This document shows positions 4,208 through 5,422 of a stretch of 5,422 nt of DNA, piece after piece. The position numbers were made by a program, and so were the translations under genes. Source of the stretch: Clostridiales bacterium (GTDB taxonomy: Bacteria; Bacillota; Clostridia; Peptostreptococcales; Anaerovoracaceae). Location: the NCBI GenBank assembly GCA_009778945.1, contig WRFF01000115.1, positions 1 through 5,422 of the forward strand, written 5' to 3'. The first letter of the stretch is position 1. Each line of letters begins with the position of its first letter. The notes under the pieces were generated by a model. The model saw only the letters and a program-made list of their open reading frames with translations, was not told the DNA's origin and ran no database searches.

Positions 4208-5422
4208 GCAGAACAGCGCATATAGCGGTATGCTCTTTATCCCGTTTTCGTATCCAAAATTTTTTGCGGATACCCTGACTGCATAATCGGATTTATACAG
4301 TGATACAAATTGTTTCAGGCTTTTTGATTTCACATTGTCGGCAGATTTCCCCTCTAACGGGATGGCAACGCCTTGACTGTCCTGAAAAACGAAATCCAAT
4401 TCCGCTTTACCGGGGCTGCTCCAATAATACGGGACAAACCCATTTGACACCAGGCTCTGACAAATGTAATTCTCGGCAAGAGCGCCTTTGAAGCCGTCGA
4501 AAACAGACGCGCCGTTTAACACGACATTTGAGGCAATACCGAATTTGGAGCACAAAAGCCCCGTATCCATCATATACACTTTGAACGAGTCATTATCGGC
4601 GTACGCGGTCAAGGGCGCTTTACCCTCGGACACCCGGACGCATTTATAAATGACACCCGCGAATCGAAGCCAGTCAAGCGGCGTTTCGTATTCATAAGCG
4701 CGCGCTCCCGACTTTATGACCCTGTATTGGAATTTGCGGTTCTCTTTTGAAAGCTGTGCGGGTATACTTGCCCACGCCGCCATGATCTTCGTAGTTTCCT
4801 GCGAAGTTGCATATTTTGCCATGTCCGCTATATAAGCGTCGTTGATCGTCTTTTGCGCCGCCAGTACAAAATTAAAATCCCGCGTATTCGCATATTCCAG
4901 CACAGCCTGCGGCATGCCGCCCACAACAAGATAAGTCCTATACAAATCCAATGCGGTGTCATGCAGAGACATTTCCGAGAAATCGGAATAGGCCTCCTTG
5001 ATCATATCGGCAAGGGAGGCATTGTCAACTGCTTCCAGGAATTCTTCAAAGTCAAGCGGATATAACGTAAGCAAATCAACTTTGCCGACCGGGAAAGAAT
5101 ACTTCTCGCGATTCATCGCCACACCAAGCAGGCTTCCGGCGGCAATGACATGATATTCGGGCGCGTTTTCACAAAAATACTTCAGAGCGGTCAATGCCCG
5201 TTCACAGGCTTGGATTTCATCAAAAATAACAAGCGTGTCGCCGGGGAAGATGCTCTGTCCCGAATACGCGGATAATTCGCGTATAATTCGTTCGGGATTC
5301 AAGTCACGGCCAAATATTGCCTGGACTTCCCGCGAATCTTCCAAACTGAAATACACCGTGTTTTTATAATGCTCCTTACCAAACGTCAGGGCCGAATAAG
5401 TCTTGCCCACCTGACGCGCCCC
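4196..5422 (-). CDS. AAA family ATPase with C-terminal DUF4143 domain (5' end cut by window)
   Basis: This is the large family of AAA_14/DUF4143 ATPases, common in bacteria and archaea, often in many copies and of unknown cellular role. The frame is open to the right edge, giving 408 residues that begin in the P-loop: GARQVGKT (1-8) is Walker A. Only the N-terminal 30-50 residues should be missing. Walker B with the following Glu is TLVIFDE (63-69), and VIAAGS (92-97) resembles sensor 1. A helical linker includes YLVVGGMPQAV (164-174). The DUF4143 part (about 200-408) has MDTGLL (285-290), Glu317 in LAENYI, and ELDF...PLEGKS (341-360), whose Asp343, Glu357 and Lys359 fit a PD-(D/E)XK-like nuclease fold. 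The GTG at 5410 is an internal Val of Walker A, not a start. Hand-counted 60-base lines are 38-48% GC here (4261, 4801) against 57-70% in rplA (1741, 2161), suggesting a different origin. Cellular function is not known. Confidence 0.9.
   Translation of the reverse strand, partial: GARQVGKTYSALTFGKEHYKNTVYFSLEDSREVQAIFGRDLNPERIIRELSAYSGQSIFPGDTLVIFDEIQACERALTALKYFCENAPEYHVIAAGSLLGVAMNREKYSFPVGKVDLLTLYPLDFEEFLEAVDNASLADMIKEAYSDFSEMSLHDTALDLYRTYLVVGGMPQAVLEYANTRDFNFVLAAQKTINDAYIADMAKYATSQETTKIMAAWASIPAQLSKENRKFQYRVIKSGARAYEYETPLDWLRFAGVIYKCVRVSEGKAPLTAYADNDSFKVYMMDTGLLCSKFGIASNVVLNGASVFDGFKGALAENYICQSLVSNGFVPYYWSSPGKAELDFVFQDSQGVAIPLEGKSADNVKSKSLKQFVSLYKSDYAVRVSAKNFGYENGIKSIPLYALFCLTP

Noticed and set aside
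5408..5410. GTG as the start of the ATPase
   Set aside because: It is the Val codon inside Walker A (GARQVGKT); the frame stays open to the right edge, so the real start is outside the window.

Overview
The window is one leftward (minus-strand) block from what looks like a fairly GC-rich Firmicutes (Bacillota) genome, most likely an uncultured or gut-type Clostridia. The grounds are the gene order rpmG-secE-nusG-rplK-rplA-rplJ-rplL, a Firmicutes-style L10 leader before rplJ, strong AAAGGAGG-type Shine-Dalgarno (SD) sequences, a zinc-ribbon type L33, and a one-helix SecE. The exact lineage cannot be fixed from the sequence alone.

Reading in the direction of transcription (high to low coordinates): 5422-4196 is the 5'-truncated end of a AAA ATPase with a C-terminal DUF4143 domain. 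It is visibly more AT-rich than its neighbours and is probably an accessory or transferred gene. A near-consensus promoter (TTGACA, 17 bp, TATTAT; 4207-4179) overlaps its stop codon. It is followed at once by a terminator-like hairpin (4171-4139). From this promoter the translation/secretion operon runs: rpmG (L33, a short gene of 53 aa), secE, nusG, rplK (L11), rplA (L1), then a regulatory gap (1647-1481), rplJ (L10), rplL (L7/L12), and bioY, which is cut off by the left edge. Gaps are 9 to 49 nt except for the 167-nt L10 leader.

The genes cooperate in building and using the ribosome. L33, L11, L1, L10 and L7/L12 are large-subunit proteins; the last four form the L1 stalk and the L11/L10/L12 GTPase-activating stalk. 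NusG couples transcription and translation, and SecE is a translocon subunit. The L10 leader is expected to adjust rplJ-rplL output to the level of free L10-L12 complex. BioY is the biotin-binding S component of an ECF transporter; it sits where rpoB normally follows rplL.

There is no clear new defence or mobile system here. The points worth a second look are: (1) an L10 leader in which an 8-bp closing helix competes with a terminator-like hairpin; (2) a 70-residue Ala/Glu/Pro acidic tail on L10 built from 39-nt DNA repeats; (3) N-terminal extensions on NusG (acidic) and SecE (basic); (4) bioY replacing rpoB after rplL, in the same frame, three codons after the rplL stop; (5) a promoter lying upstream of a terminator-like hairpin; (6) a stem with an asymmetric internal loop next to the rplA ribosome-binding site. 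No plus-strand gene is supported, and no stretch over 300 bases is empty.
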